From Rhinopomastus cyanomelas (lineage: Eukaryota; Chordata; Aves; Bucerotiformes; Rhinopomastidae): 64,000 nt of DNA. The DNA is taken from contig VXBP01002567.1 of the NCBI GenBank assembly GCA_013400115.1, positions 682,001 to 746,000 on the forward strand. Direction: 5' to 3'. The notes beneath the pieces were generated by a model. That model was not told the DNA's origin, ran no database searches, and was given only the letters and a program-made list of their open reading frames with translations. Numbering within the stretch: position 1 is the first letter of the stretch; the number at the start of each line of letters is the position of its first letter. A program made the translations under genes and the position numbers. Shown piece after piece: positions 21,803 through 32,118 of this stretch.

Positions 21803-22379
21803 AAAAGCTTGAAGGAAAGGCGACCTACCACAACAATCCAGGTGAAAGAGCTTTCTCTCCATATGTGCTCTGGAGATTTTGAATACATGAATGTGTGAAC
21901 GGGGGACGAGAGCCCCTCACAGACTAATCGGAGCGAGAGGTCACGGCTTAAGTTATTGCAAAGGTAATTTTTTCTAGAGATGTAATAGGGTTTTGAGTTT
22001 GACCTGTGACTCCTCGGTTGTTACCCGTGACCCCAAATAATCCAACTTCAGCTTCTTGAAGGCTATTAGGAGCTGAAGGTCATGCCATATGCTTCCACAT
22101 CTCCAAGGTAAAGTGTTAGGCCAAATTATAGGGCCACTTGGAAAACCTGTAGAAAATATCCTGGTGAACAAAGGATTTCTTTGTGTTTCTCATTTAATAG
22201 GATGCAATTTCAGATTAATCTGTGGTTGAACAAGCTTCTGTCAGATTCTGTTTCCTTGTTTTTTTCTGAGGAGAAGAAAATTGTGATCATCAGCTACTAA
22301 ACGTTATTTTTTAAAGCCAGATGTTTGTTTATAAAGGAAAACTTGTTAGTGGGATCTGTGTTCATACAAATACCCAGAT
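21803..22379. other. Unique sequence
   Basis: AT-rich from 22180. Nothing recognised. Confidence 0.35.
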
Positions 22380-22464
22380 TTCACAGAATCACAGAACATT
22401 AGGGATTGGAAGGGACCTCGAAAGATCATCCACTCCAAACCCCCCGACACAGCAGGATCCCCTA
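22380..22464 (-). mobile_element. CR1 tail, first of a nested pair
   Basis: TTCACAGAATCACAGAACAT to GGATCCCCTAGAT. It is cut at CTAGAT, where a second tail begins in the same orientation. Confidence 0.9.
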
Positions 22465-22706
22465 GATCACAGAATCACAGAGCATTAGGGATTGGAAGGG
22501 ACCTCGAAAGATCATCCAGTCCAATCCCCCTGCCACAGCAGGACCATCTAGATCCAGTTGCACAGGAACATGTCCAGGCGGGTTTGAAATGTCTCCAGAG
22601 AAGGAGACTCCACAACCCACCCTGGGCAGCCCCTGCCAGGGCTCTGGCACCCTCACCATGAAGAAGTTCCTTCTCATATTGGTGTGGAACCTCGTCTGTT
22701 CCAGCA
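22465..22706 (-). mobile_element. CR1 LINE fragment, type A
   Basis: CACAGAATCACAGAGCATTA to CTCGTCTGTTCCAGC in ORF2. It repeats the preceding tail with an 86-bp period. Confidence 0.93.
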
Positions 22707-23520
22707 TTTCTGATGTGCTTAACTAAAGTTGACCACTGAACATCATTTAGAAATGCCTGTTTCTCTCCACTGATTTGGCCACGAATGAATTGTGGACGAC
22801 TGGATCACATACAGCTGTTCACTCTACGGATGTCTGGATGCAGGTGAGATGAATCCCTCCCTAGTTTTCTAAGCAGATTCATGCCTAAGGCAGATCTCTT
22901 CTTCAGAGGAAGTTAATTCGAAGCTTGATAAAATTTATGTTTCCCTTAGCTTCCAGGGGAAGTCTTGGGTAGGAAGACTATTAAATGCTCACTTTCTCTC
23001 CTCTGTTAATTGTACACATTGTGATTCTTTTCAGCAAGATATTTGTAAAGATATCAGCCTCTTCTTAGCTTTTGCTGCCTGTGTGATCTAATAATTTACA
23101 TAATAATTTCCTTCCTCAAGAACTCTGAACAATATCTGCCTTGACTGCTCGTGGTAAATTGCAATAACTGCCAGTGGGGCCTTAAGACTGTAGTTCTGAA
23201 GGCAAGAGTTGCAGATCTGCACATGCTGGAGCTGAGTTCTGTTCACCTCTCGGGTCAGGTAAGAGTGAGAAGACTCTGTGAAACTGTCTGCCAAACTCCA
23301 GTTCCTCATTGCAGTTGTGAACCCAGAGTGATTCCATGATCAGAACATCTACCAGCAGTTGCACTGCTGCACCTGAAGGACCAATCTGACATCTGTGTAA
23401 ATGTAGTAGTTGCTGTTCTTCAGGAAAGATTCATCTGCTTGAGGCTGAGCTGCGTTATTGGGAGTGACTAAAACACTAAATAATAACCAGGAGCTTCCAA
23501 ACAGACTTCACAATGTCCAG
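22707..23520. other. Unique sequence
   Basis: No CR1 or coding signal recognised. Confidence 0.35.
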
Positions 23521-23567
23521 TTCCATAATCAAGTCCAACCTGATCACAGAAACACACAATCACAGAA
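23521..23567 (-). repeat. Left arm of a 47-bp inverted repeat
   Basis: Reverse complement of 24336-24382 with 2 mismatches. It contains an antisense CR1 octamer tail (GATCACAGAAACACACAATC) fused to TTCCATAATCAAGTCCAACC. Confidence 0.88.
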
Positions 23568-23577
23568 GGTTAAATTA

Positions 23578-23800
23578 TTCTGCTCAGTGAGGGCTGGGTG
23601 TCAAGAAGAAGGAGACCGTCTCTTTTCACTTGCACCCTGTAATAGGACAAGGGGCAATGGGTGTCAGCTGGAGCACAAGAAGGTCCACCTCAACGTGAGG
23701 AAAACTTTCTTCGCTGTAGCAGTTCCAGAGCACTGGAACTCCTTCTCAGGAGACTTTCAAGACCTGTCTGGATGTGTTTCTGTGGGACCTGCCCTGGGTT
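23578..23800 (+). mobile_element. Old CR1 fragment without tail
   Basis: AGGACAAGGGGCAATGGGTG at 23646 and a GTTCCAGAGCACTGGAACTC landmark; ends around GACCTGCCCTGGGTTCTG. The + frame 23458-23835 reads the ORF2 end with the usual RTRGNGCQLEHKK region. Confidence 0.8.
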
Positions 23801-24270
23801 CTGCGATCCTGCTCACTTCCCCAAAGCCCAAATAATTAATAAAGGCAGTGATCACTTCAATCAATTTCTTCTTCATGCAAGACCCTTTGCAATCCACTCC
23901 TGTTTGTGAAACTCTGGTAACTAACAACGCACGTGAGACCAAACCATGCCTGTCCCTCCACGTGACTTCTGACGAACAGAGAAAAGAGAACAGAGATGTG
24001 AAACTCTGAGGAAAGGGAAAAAAGGAAGGCAGCTGAAATGCTGAATGAGTGGGTCAAGTTGCCTCATTCCTGACCATCTGATGACTCAGCATCACAAGGG
24101 GAACAGTGACTCTGCAATTCTTGTAAACCTTGTCTAGTAATTCCTTCCACGTACCAAGAAGTGGTGGGTTTTGCTTCAATGCATCTAGTGCTGGTTTGAT
24201 ATCTAACTTTGAATTCTACTTATATGCTGCCTGCAGTCTGTGTTTTTCTCCTTCAGTCACAGAGCTTTAG
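23801..24270. other. Unique sequence
   Basis: Spacer of the inverted repeat. Short frames only. Confidence 0.35.
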
Positions 24271-24362
24271 GTGATCCTGTTCTAGCAGGGGGATTGGACT
24301 AGATGATCTTTCAAGGTCCCTTTCAGTCTCTAATGTTCTGTCATTGTGTGTTTCTGTGATTA
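24271..24362 (+). mobile_element. CR1 tail fragment, type A
   Basis: CTTTAGGTGATCCTGTTCTA to GTTCTGTCATTGTGTGTTTC plus TGTGAT. Its octamers form part of the inverted-repeat arm. Confidence 0.88.
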
Positions 24363-24382
24363 GGTTGGACTTGATTATGGAA
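24336..24382 (+). repeat. Right arm of a 47-bp inverted repeat
   Basis: 45/47 identical to the reverse complement of 23521-23567. It spans the CR1 tail and 20 bp beyond (AGGTTGGACTTGATTATGGA). Confidence 0.88.
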
Positions 24383-24433
24383 TTGATTATGGTTGGACTT
24401 GATGATCCCAGGGGTCTGGTCCAACCAGAGTGA
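24383..24433 (+). mobile_element. CR1 tail fragment, type B
   Basis: GGTTGGACTTGATGATCCCA then GGGGTCTGGTCCAACCAGAG; octamers eroded. Confidence 0.7.
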
Positions 24434-24494
24434 TAAAAACCCTAAACCTGCAGAAATTACTTCCACGTGAGTAAGACAAACACAAGAAGCCATA

Positions 24495-24679
24495 TCACAG
24501 CATCACAGAACATTAGGGATTGAAAAGGACTCCAAAAGATCATCCAGTCCAATCTCCCCACCACAGCAGGATCATCTAGATCCAGTCACACAGGAACATG
24601 TCCAGGCAGGTTTTAAACATCTCCAGAGAAGAAGACTCCACAACCCACCTGGGCAGCCCCTTTCCAGTGCTGTGTCATG
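24495..24679 (-). mobile_element. CR1 3' end, type A
   Basis: TCACAGCATCACAGAACATT to CCAGTGCTGTGTCATG. A weakly similar approximately 50-bp sequence (AAACCTG..AAATT..CTCCA) lies on each side (24433-24493 and 24732-24786). Confidence 0.9.
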
Positions 24680-24786
24680 AGGAATGATAGAATAAACCAA
24701 GACATGGACATCATTTTGCTGGATGCTCTGCCAAAAAACCCCAAACCTGTAAAAATTCGCTCCATGTAACATAACAAGCAATTTCA

Positions 24787-25531
24787 TGCTGAGGAATAGC
24801 TTTGTGGGGGTTTTTCCCAGTGAATAAAATGAACACTCCTGGGAAAGTCAAGGCAGCTCAAACACACAGTGCAGGTCTCACATGCTGACTGCTATGGTTT
24901 CCTCTAACTCTTGCTATCACAGAGAGCGCAGTCAGCAGAAGCGGCCGTGCAACCAGAGTACCCCTACCCTCAGCTTTAGAGTTGAACAACCTCTGGAGTG
25001 CAATTAGTAGTCGGTTCTGCCTTGTGTAATTTGTTTTGTCGTTGTAATCTTCATCTTGATCACTGCCAGCAATATGGTCTGTAGGATGTGTCTGATACAG
25101 AGCTTGGAAAGGTTACAGGCTTCCGTTGGGAAGTAGCTTGGGGAACGTGCTTCTGCACACGCACCGTGGTCAGTGCTGCTGGCTGATAAAATACCCTCAA
25201 AGAGATGTTTTCAAGTCATTTGAAGTCAAAAGGTTCAGTAGCAGGACATCCCCTAAAGCAGAGCCAAGTAATGTACTGTCAGCTGTTCCATCAGCTCCTG
25301 ATGCTGTTTTATCTTCTAACAGCCTGACTCTCTCTCAAAAGACTTGGCAGTTTGCTGTGCAAAACTCCTTTCACACCCACCACGTGAACTCCTTCAGGGA
25401 AATATGTCTGTTCTCTTGTTAGACATGTTCTTCTCCCGTGGGCTTCTGACCCACCAAACTAGGAAAGTAAGTGTGGGCCTCCCACAGGAAGAGTAAACAT
25501 CTAAGCTGCTGCATTTACGAGAGCAAACAAG
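24787..25531. other. Unique sequence
   Basis: A 98-codon + frame (25126-25422) has no recognised domain. Confidence 0.35.
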
Positions 25532-25582
25532 GATGATCTTTCAATGTCCCTTCCAATCCCTAATGTTCTGTGTTTCTATGAA
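25532..25582 (+). mobile_element. CR1 tail fragment, type A
   Basis: GGATGATCTTTCAATGTCCC then TTCCAATCCCTAATGTTCTG. Confidence 0.82.
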
Positions 25583-25821
25583 ATTGGGAACTTTCATTCT
25601 GGAAAACAAAAATGTGCTCCCTCAAATAGCCTTGTGCTAGAACAGGAGGAGAATGTTCTTCTATTTCTAATCCATTGAGTGCTTTTGAATTTAGTGTCCA
25701 CTGACTACCAGAGTTCCCTTCAGGAGGTGTCTCACATTGCCTTAATTGTGAGGTAAAAGAGGATGTCTTGCAGTTGTGTCCTGTTTCTCCAGGCACGAAG
25801 AAGATACTCAGTACAAGGAGA

Positions 25822-26003
25822 GATTCTGGAATCAATTGCCTGGAGAGGCTGTGGCTGCCCCTGCCCTGGAGGTGTTCAAGGCAAGGTTGGATGAGGTCTT
25901 GAGCAACTAAGTCTAGTTGAGAGGTGTCACTGCCCATAGCAGGGGGTTGGAAAAGATGATCTCTGAGGTCCCTTCCAACCTCAGCCAGTCTGGGAATCTA
26001 TGT
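25822..26003 (+). mobile_element. Old CR1 3' end, type C
   Basis: TGGCTGCCCCTGCCCTGGAG, TGCCCATAGCAGGGGGTTGG and CCCTTCCAACCTCAGCCAGT. The 3'UTR structure differs from types A and B. Confidence 0.82.
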
Positions 26004-26038
26004 GCCTTCAGTATTGAGTTTGAGTCCAAAACCCTGAG

Positions 26039-26088
26039 TGATAACAACAAGGTAGGAAGCTCCTTAACTAGTCTTCTATTAATACTAA
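26039..26088 (+). repeat. Left copy of about 48-bp direct repeat flanking a CR1
   Basis: GATAACAACAAGGTAGGAAG then CTCCTTAACTAGTCTTCTAT to TAATACTAA. Matches 26325-26370 at about 88% and abuts the CR1 5' end. Confidence 0.87.
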
Positions 26089-26328
26089 TATAAGAAAGAA
26101 CTTCTTCACAATGAGGGTCATAGAGCACTGGAATGGGCTTGGAGTCTCCTTCTTTGGAGAGATTTACTGGAAGGGGTTGCCCAGGGAGGTTGTGGAGTCT
26201 CCTTCTCTGGAGAGGTTTAAAACCCTCCTGTTTGATTTGGTCTAGGGGATCCTGCCCTGGCAGGGGGATCTGACTAGATGATCTTTTGAGGTCCCTTCCA
26301 ATCCCTAATGTTCTGTGAATCTGTGATA
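26089..26328 (+). mobile_element. CR1 3' end, type A, with internal duplication
   Basis: AAGAAAGAACTTCTTCACAA to GTTCTGTGAATCTGTGAT. The ORF2-end stretch around GGAGTCTCCTTCT..GGAGAG.TTTA occurs twice (about 26147-26166 and 26199-26220), the first copy being shortened. Confidence 0.92.
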
Positions 26329-26370
26329 ACAATATAGGAAGCTCCTCAACTAATCTTCTATTAATACTAA
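26325..26370 (+). repeat. Right copy of about 48-bp direct repeat flanking a CR1
   Basis: Directly follows the tail octamer, sharing GTGAT with it, and ends TTCTATTAATACTAA. Interpreted as a long target-site duplication. Confidence 0.87.
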
Positions 26371-27741
26371 ACCAGTGGGGGACACAGCACAAACCCAGGG
26401 ATGTATCTCTGGGTGTGATGGTTCCTTTTTAGCCAACACCCCAGATCCAAAGCCACACATTGACCAAACCTGGAGGATCTGCTGTGCAGTGGGATCCGCG
26501 CATTAAAAGCTTCAACAAGCAGAGGAATCCGAGGACTCTGTTAGAGAATAAAGAGAATAGTGGGAAAATGCCAAGAGATTATTTGCTTAGCCAAAGATTA
26601 CACATTTGCACTAGTAATTAGAGCATTTTGCAGTGGATGCCGGCTTTGGCAACCGCGGCTGACAAAGGATTTCACACATGCATGGGTGTGAGCGAGTACC
26701 CAAGATCTTCCTCACTCACTCACACACACACACAGACAACCAGAAAGAATGAAGTAAGCCATTAAGAAATATTTCAGCATAATGCAATTATTACAGCTGT
26801 ATAATTGAGTGGGGAAACCATTGATCTGTAGTAGAAAGGAAATTGCTCTCTCCATTGTGTTCCTATGAATATGTGAACATTAATCTCAATCTATAATCAA
26901 CGTTCATTTCAAATCTGATTGCGTGCCACTAAACACCCGTAGCTATGCTAACATTATGTTAATACGGTTCAACATCATAGCTCCCAGCTCCACAGCACAA
27001 ATATTTTTCTTTGGCAATCAATAGTAATTTCAGCTGAGTGGATGGAAGTCACGTTTTAATGGTAATCTTTCCTCCGAGCCTCCGAGTGGAAACTCGACCG
27101 GTACCTTCACACGGCTGCGGTGCGGTGCGTGTCATCAGATAAATTAACCTAAAAGAGAGAGGGGAGAAAACACAGATCAGAAATAAAAAGCAGTGCCAAG
27201 AAGCCCTACATTTCCCTGAGAGATAAAAGTGCTCATTACCATGAGAGAGAGAGAGAGGGTGGATTTCAAGAGGGGGATCTGAATTCCCTTGGCTTGGAGC
27301 TGCAGCTGGAGAGGCAGCGGGTCACGGAAGGCGGTCAGGGGATGCCTCTGAGGAGAGGGAAGCAAAGCAATTCAGCCAGGGCTGACCTGGACTCTGCTTC
27401 CCAGAGCCTGGCTGGCCTCGGGCACTGGTGTTTGTCCAAGAACAAGGCTCCTCAGTTTTGACACTGCGGTGCGTTGCAGGCTTTCTGCATGAATATTGAC
27501 TTCCAGATGCCTGTTCAGATCTACCAGTGAGGAAACCAGAAGCAGAAAGACAAGCTCTGAAATGGGTACAGGTCCCACATGGACAAGGGTCTTTTATCAA
27601 GGATTCCCCTGCTTTGGGCCAAGTCAGAAATCCCTCAAACCATTGAATCCTTGTGACATAATCACCTGGAATTTTCACTCTGTCTAAAGCCAGAAGTTCT
27701 GAGCAGTGTCAACTTTACCCTCACAATAGATGATGAATGTT
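26371..27741. other. Unique sequence; candidate conserved non-coding DNA
   Basis: 26540-27130 is AT-rich, free of transposons, with motifs such as CAATCAATAGTAATT and ATGCAATTATTACAGC plus a short CA run at 26705-26734. Its style resembles developmental enhancers. 27243-27258 is a (GA)n run. No exon recognised. Confidence 0.4.
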
Positions 27742-27812
27742 CCTAGTTGGGGGGGTTGGACTAGATGGTCTTTCGTGGTTCCTTCCAATCCCCAATGATT
27801 CTATGATTCTGT
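27742..27812 (+). mobile_element. CR1 tail fragment, type A
   Basis: CCTAGTTGGGGGGGTTGGAC to CAATGATTCTATGATTCTG. Confidence 0.88.
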
Positions 27813-29162
27813 TTCATGCCCATTCTTGAGCCTGTCCTTTTACAACCCTTAGTTTTCTATGTAAGAATCATTTACCCACTTAGTGAGTCTGTGTTACTAG
27901 AGGTGTCCAACCAGACTATGTTTGGTCCAACAGTGTTTCTCCACGGCCTGGGTGGGCAGTGTTTTGGGATATGGGACTCACATACATCTTGGCTAACTTG
28001 GATTTATCTAAGGAAGGTCCTTAAAAACAAAGTAACTTCAAAATTATCAGAACTTACTCACATGTGGGTAAGGAGCAAGGCTACAGCAAAAAGCAGTCCC
28101 TCCTTAGGCTGAGCCAGAGTTTCAACTGGCCTCTGGCTTTCCCCAAGATCAGGAAGCTGCAAATATGACTGAGAGACAACTCTCTCCTTTCTCCTATATG
28201 ATTTCTGTACCCAAGCCACTGTGGACCTGACCCTGGGACCTCCTGGCTCTAAAAATGGATCTTGTACAGCCCAAGTGCCTCCAGTAAAGTGCAGAGTTGG
28301 AAATGCAGTGTTGTAATGACTTGCAGAACAGGTGAGTGTCTTTGGAAACAGGGAAAACTGGCTGCCATCACCTCAATGACTTCTCAACATCATCCAAAGG
28401 GTGAGTATCTCCTTCTTGCTGCAGTTTTCCAGCTAAACTTCTACTGATGCAAAATGGACCGGCTCTGCTGAAGTGAATGCAGCTGAGCTGTTTCACCCCC
28501 TGGCTTAGGGTTTCTTCCATTGTCTCTCAGCACAAGCAGAATAAAAACTGCAATGCTGCAATTAAAATCCCTCACATGCTGTAGATGATAATCCACGCCG
28601 TTCCTTGCCCCTTTGGAGCCAAGTAAAGTTGTCTCAAGATGATGAGCCTTAGATGTTTAGAGAAATTTTTATTGGATCAGAGGTTATAGCCTCTGCTTTT
28701 TAACATTCTGCTTTTATTTGCAGGCTATGAAGTGTAATAGTTCACCATTTTGGTTTAAGTATCACAATAAAAGTCAGCGAGATGGAACAGGCAATAAGCA
28801 GCCGTTTTACATCAGTGCTGCTGAGGCAGAGTGCTTAAGTCTTCATTAACCTATGGAGAGCGGAGTTAGGACAAAGGCACTGGAAATAAAATGCCAGGGA
28901 TGAGGCTCAGATCTCTTCCAGATCAGCACAGGCAGGCACAGTGGAAGGCTGGTCTCCAGTGTGAATGTTTCCTCATGTCTGTGCTGTCATGCAAAAAACA
29001 GGAGGGACACCCCACGCTGGTTTGGAGAGGGCAGAGGTGGCTGGCTGTGCCCTGCTGGTAGGCACTGGGATCTGAACTGGGTGTGTGACAGATGGGCTGT
29101 ACTTCAGGGCTTCAAGAACTCAGGGGTGGCAGCTCTGTAGGGTGAATTTGTGGCAGATCTTT
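27813..29162. other. Unique sequence
   Basis: 28540-28860 is AT-rich and free of repeats, with an acceptor-like TTTTATTTGCAG at about 28713-28724, but no frame continues through it. A 98-codon + frame (27816-28112) lacks a domain. Confidence 0.35.
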
Positions 29163-29205
29163 CACAGAATTGGTCAGGTTGGAAAACATCTTCAAGATTA
29201 TTGGA
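29163..29205 (-). mobile_element. CR1 tail fragment interrupted by a microsatellite
   Basis: CACAGAATTGGTCAGGTTGG then AAAACATCTTCAAGATTA; older CR1 type. The rest probably continues at 29545. Confidence 0.65.
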
Positions 29206-29473
29206 CAGATGATGGATGGATGGATGGATGGATGGATAGATGGATGGATGGATGGATAGATGGATTGATAGATGGATTGATAGATGGATGGATGGATAGA
29301 TGGATGGATAGCTAGGTAGGTAGGTAGGTAGGTAGGTAGGTAGGTAAGTAGGTAGGTAGATAGATAGATAGATAGATAGATAGACAGATAGACAGATAAA
29401 CAGACAGACAGATAAACAGATAGATAGACAGATAAACAGATAGATAGATAAACAGATAGGTAGATAGATAAAC

Positions 29474-29519
<46 letters not shown>

Positions 29520-29520
29520 A
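29206..29520 (+). repeat. Compound tetranucleotide microsatellite
   Basis: Three blocks: (GGAT)n with GATA/GATT interruptions to about 29310, (GGTA)n to about 29358, then (GATA)n mixed with GACA and GATAAACA to 29520. Frames on both strands read only repeat (YLSI, DGWM) and are not genes. Confidence 0.98.
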
Positions 29521-29544
29521 GATACCCATTTTAAATATTTAAAG

Positions 29545-29692
29545 GCCACAATAAAGTCTCCTTGGAGCCTTCTCATGGCTAAACAACTCTCTCAGCCTTT
29601 TCTTATAGGAGAGGCATTCAAACTCTTGATTATCTTCATGGTCTTCCTCTGGAAATACTCTAAGAGGTCCTTGTTGTGTACTTTAACTACTC
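29545..29692 (-). mobile_element. Old CR1 ORF2 fragment
   Basis: CACAATAAAGTCTCCTTGGA, CAACTCTCTCAGCCTTTTCT, and ATCTTCATGGTCTTCCTCTG. Corresponds to antisense ORF2 upstream of the usual 3' end. Confidence 0.72.
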
Positions 29693-30943
29693 TCTGCTGG
29701 GGTTAGTTAATGGTGCCCTATGTTAGACCTCATCTTCATTTTATGAAGGAGATACAGCACTTCACCTATAGCCCTAAATCAGGAGAGCCCAGTTTACCTG
29801 AAGCTGTGTCTACTTTCCCTCCTCCTGAACAGCATCTTGTCCCTGGTCCCACAAGTGCAGCATCCCGGCCCTGGCCTTACACCACAAACTTTTCTACTGC
29901 TTCATTAAAAGGTCTCCTTGAGATTGCCTCTATTTAGGTTTCTCTGTAATGAAGTTTGTTTCCTTGGCCTGAGGGAAACAAGTAGAAATACTGCAAATTT
30001 ACTGTTCTGGCTTCTTGCTTAAAAGAGATTTTGCTGTTCGAGGGCAGAGCTTACTGTGCCACGTGCATGTCTCCTCCTTGTCCTGCCTTTTGCAATGGGT
30101 GAGTACTTCCAGCAGCTTCTGCAATCTCTGCAGGCTTGATCTGCCTGCTAGGCTTCTGTCTGAAGCCCAGTGCAACCAGCACAAACTTTCCAAAGTACAG
30201 CCTCTGCCTGTGCTTGTGATTCACTTTCTGACCATCCTCATCCTGAATTTGCGCTTGTTCCAGGCAACTCCAATGTCTCCTCCCGAATGCTGAACAGAGA
30301 AAGAGGTGCACTTTTGTTTCCTAAGATAAAACTGGGAGGAAACAATGCACGAGGAAACCCTCCCTCTTAAACCAGGCAGATGCACCTGCCTACTTCATCT
30401 ATTTTACTGCAGGAAAGCATAAAACATTTAACAAGCTCTAGGGTGAAAGATGGGGTTTAGAGTCTGTTCAGTTAGCGGCTTCATTACAGGCTTCTTAAGT
30501 CACTCATTGATGTGGGGAATTTGAAGGACACCTACCTGTTATTTAAAGTCCTCCTTTTCTGTGGGGGTACACAGAAAATGCTGGTTACGAGTAATTTTGC
30601 TTTCAGCTGAAATTAGATGTAGTTTTCTGAGCACAGCTGCTGCGTCAACCTCTGTCGTGGAGCAGCCAGGTGTAAATGAAGTGGAAGCAATATCTTCACA
30701 TCAGTGTTCATGAACTCGGGCTCCACACCTGCCCGTACAGGGTGCCCACAGTGCCTGGATGTTAAAATCGTGGCTTCAAGTCTTATGCAAGGGCAGGAAA
30801 GAGCTCTATTTGCATGACAAAAGCAATATATGAATGCTAAAAAATATTCAGGATAAATACTTTAAAGACTATGAAGCCTTTTGATGCTACCAGGGTGAAT
30901 CTAAGGTAAATGAATGGTTAGGAATAAGTAAGAAACAAAAGTA
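29693..30943. other. Unique sequence
   Basis: Short frames only (up to 92 codons, both strands). Nothing recognised. Confidence 0.35.
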
Positions 30944-31428
30944 GATCACAGAATCACAGAACACAGAAGGGACCTGAAAAGATCATCCAGTCCAATCCCC
31001 CTGACACAGCAGGATCACCTAGATCCAGTTGCACAGGAACATGGCCAGATGAGTTTGAATCATCTCCAGAGAAGGAGACTCCACAACCCCTCTGGGCAGC
31101 CCCTTCCAGGGCTCTGTCACCCTCACTGAGTTCCTTCTCATATTTATGTGGAACCTCCTTTGTTCCAGCTCACATTTATTGCCCCTTGTCCCTAGATGCC
31201 ACTGAGCAGAGCCTGGCTCCATCCTCCTGACACCTGCCTTTTCTATATTTATCAGCATCAATGGGGTCATCCCTCAGCCTCTTTTTCTCCAAGCTAAAGT
31301 GTCCCAGCTACCTCAGCGTTTCCTCATCAGGGAGATGCTCCACTTCCTTCATCATCTTTCTGGCTCTGCACTCTCCAGCAGCTCTGTGTCCTTCTGGAAC
31401 GGAGGGCTCCAGAACTGAACACAAGATT
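30944..31428 (-). mobile_element. CR1 LINE fragment, type A, about 485 bp
   Basis: AGATCACAGAATCACAGAAC to CTCCAGAACTGAACACAAGA. The minus frame 31019-31270 ends at the normal ORF2 stop (MFLCNWI) but lacks a short piece near FHINMRRN (deletion of GAAGAA). Confidence 0.93.
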
Positions 31429-32028
31429 TATGCCTGGATGTCCTCCTGTAGAGGTAATGGCCCTTCACATTCACTAGTGATGCTGTTTAGCATCACTAAG
31501 ATGTATTTATCCCAGTCGGGGACGTGGCAGAGAGGCAAATCTGAAGCAGAGTGCATGAATGATGTTCCTGGCACAAGTCACATCTATAACTACAAGGATT
31601 ATGAAGTAAATAGAAATAAATAGAGACAGAACTTTTTTAGTCTTCAAGAAAAGAGACTCTAGAGAACTGGCTCTACGTTGCTTGGCTGGTTTTGTGACTC
31701 CTTCTCTCTCTGTGTCAAAGGGAGTTTTATCATTACTTTTTAAAGAAATGTAAATTCAAACAATATTGGGATTTTATTTAACCTTATTTGATTTTTCTAT
31801 ATAAATTGCTGTGAGAGCCAGTCACAAGACACTTGAAAGGATGCAGGAATTAATATTTCCCCACTATTTTAGCTATCATCAAAACATCACCTAAATATGT
31901 ATTTAGCAAGAATTTCTGCTTCAATTTTTGGCATTTAGCATCTGGGGGCCTGGAGTTGAGCCTCTCACAGAGCACTACTGATACAGAGGCATCTCCATAC
32001 AGTCTTTAATGTAGAGACAGCATAGAAG
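31429..32028. other. Unique sequence with a perfect small hairpin
   Basis: TAGTGATGCT / AGCATCACTA at 31475-31498 is a 10-bp perfect stem with a 4-base loop. 31735-31900 is AT-rich. Confidence 0.4.
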
Positions 32029-32118
32029 CACAGATTCACAGAACATTAGGGATTGGAAGGGACTTCGAAAGATCATGCAGTCCAATCCCCCTGCCACAGC
32101 AGGATCCCCTAGATATAG
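32029..32118 (-). mobile_element. CR1 tail fragment, type A
   Basis: CACAGATTCACAGAACATTA to CAGGATCCCCTAGATA, cut just at the ORF2 stop. Confidence 0.9.

Noticed and set aside
28713..28760. Acceptor-like TTTTATTTGCAG as a real exon start
   Set aside because: The sequence after it meets a stop codon quickly in available frames and no donor follows.
29104..29576. Two 141-154 codon minus-strand frames (YLSI repeats)
   Set aside because: Pure translation of the tetranucleotide microsatellite.
31475..31498. 10-bp perfect hairpin as a small RNA or terminator
   Set aside because: Too short for a microRNA precursor; such stems are expected by chance in 64 kb.
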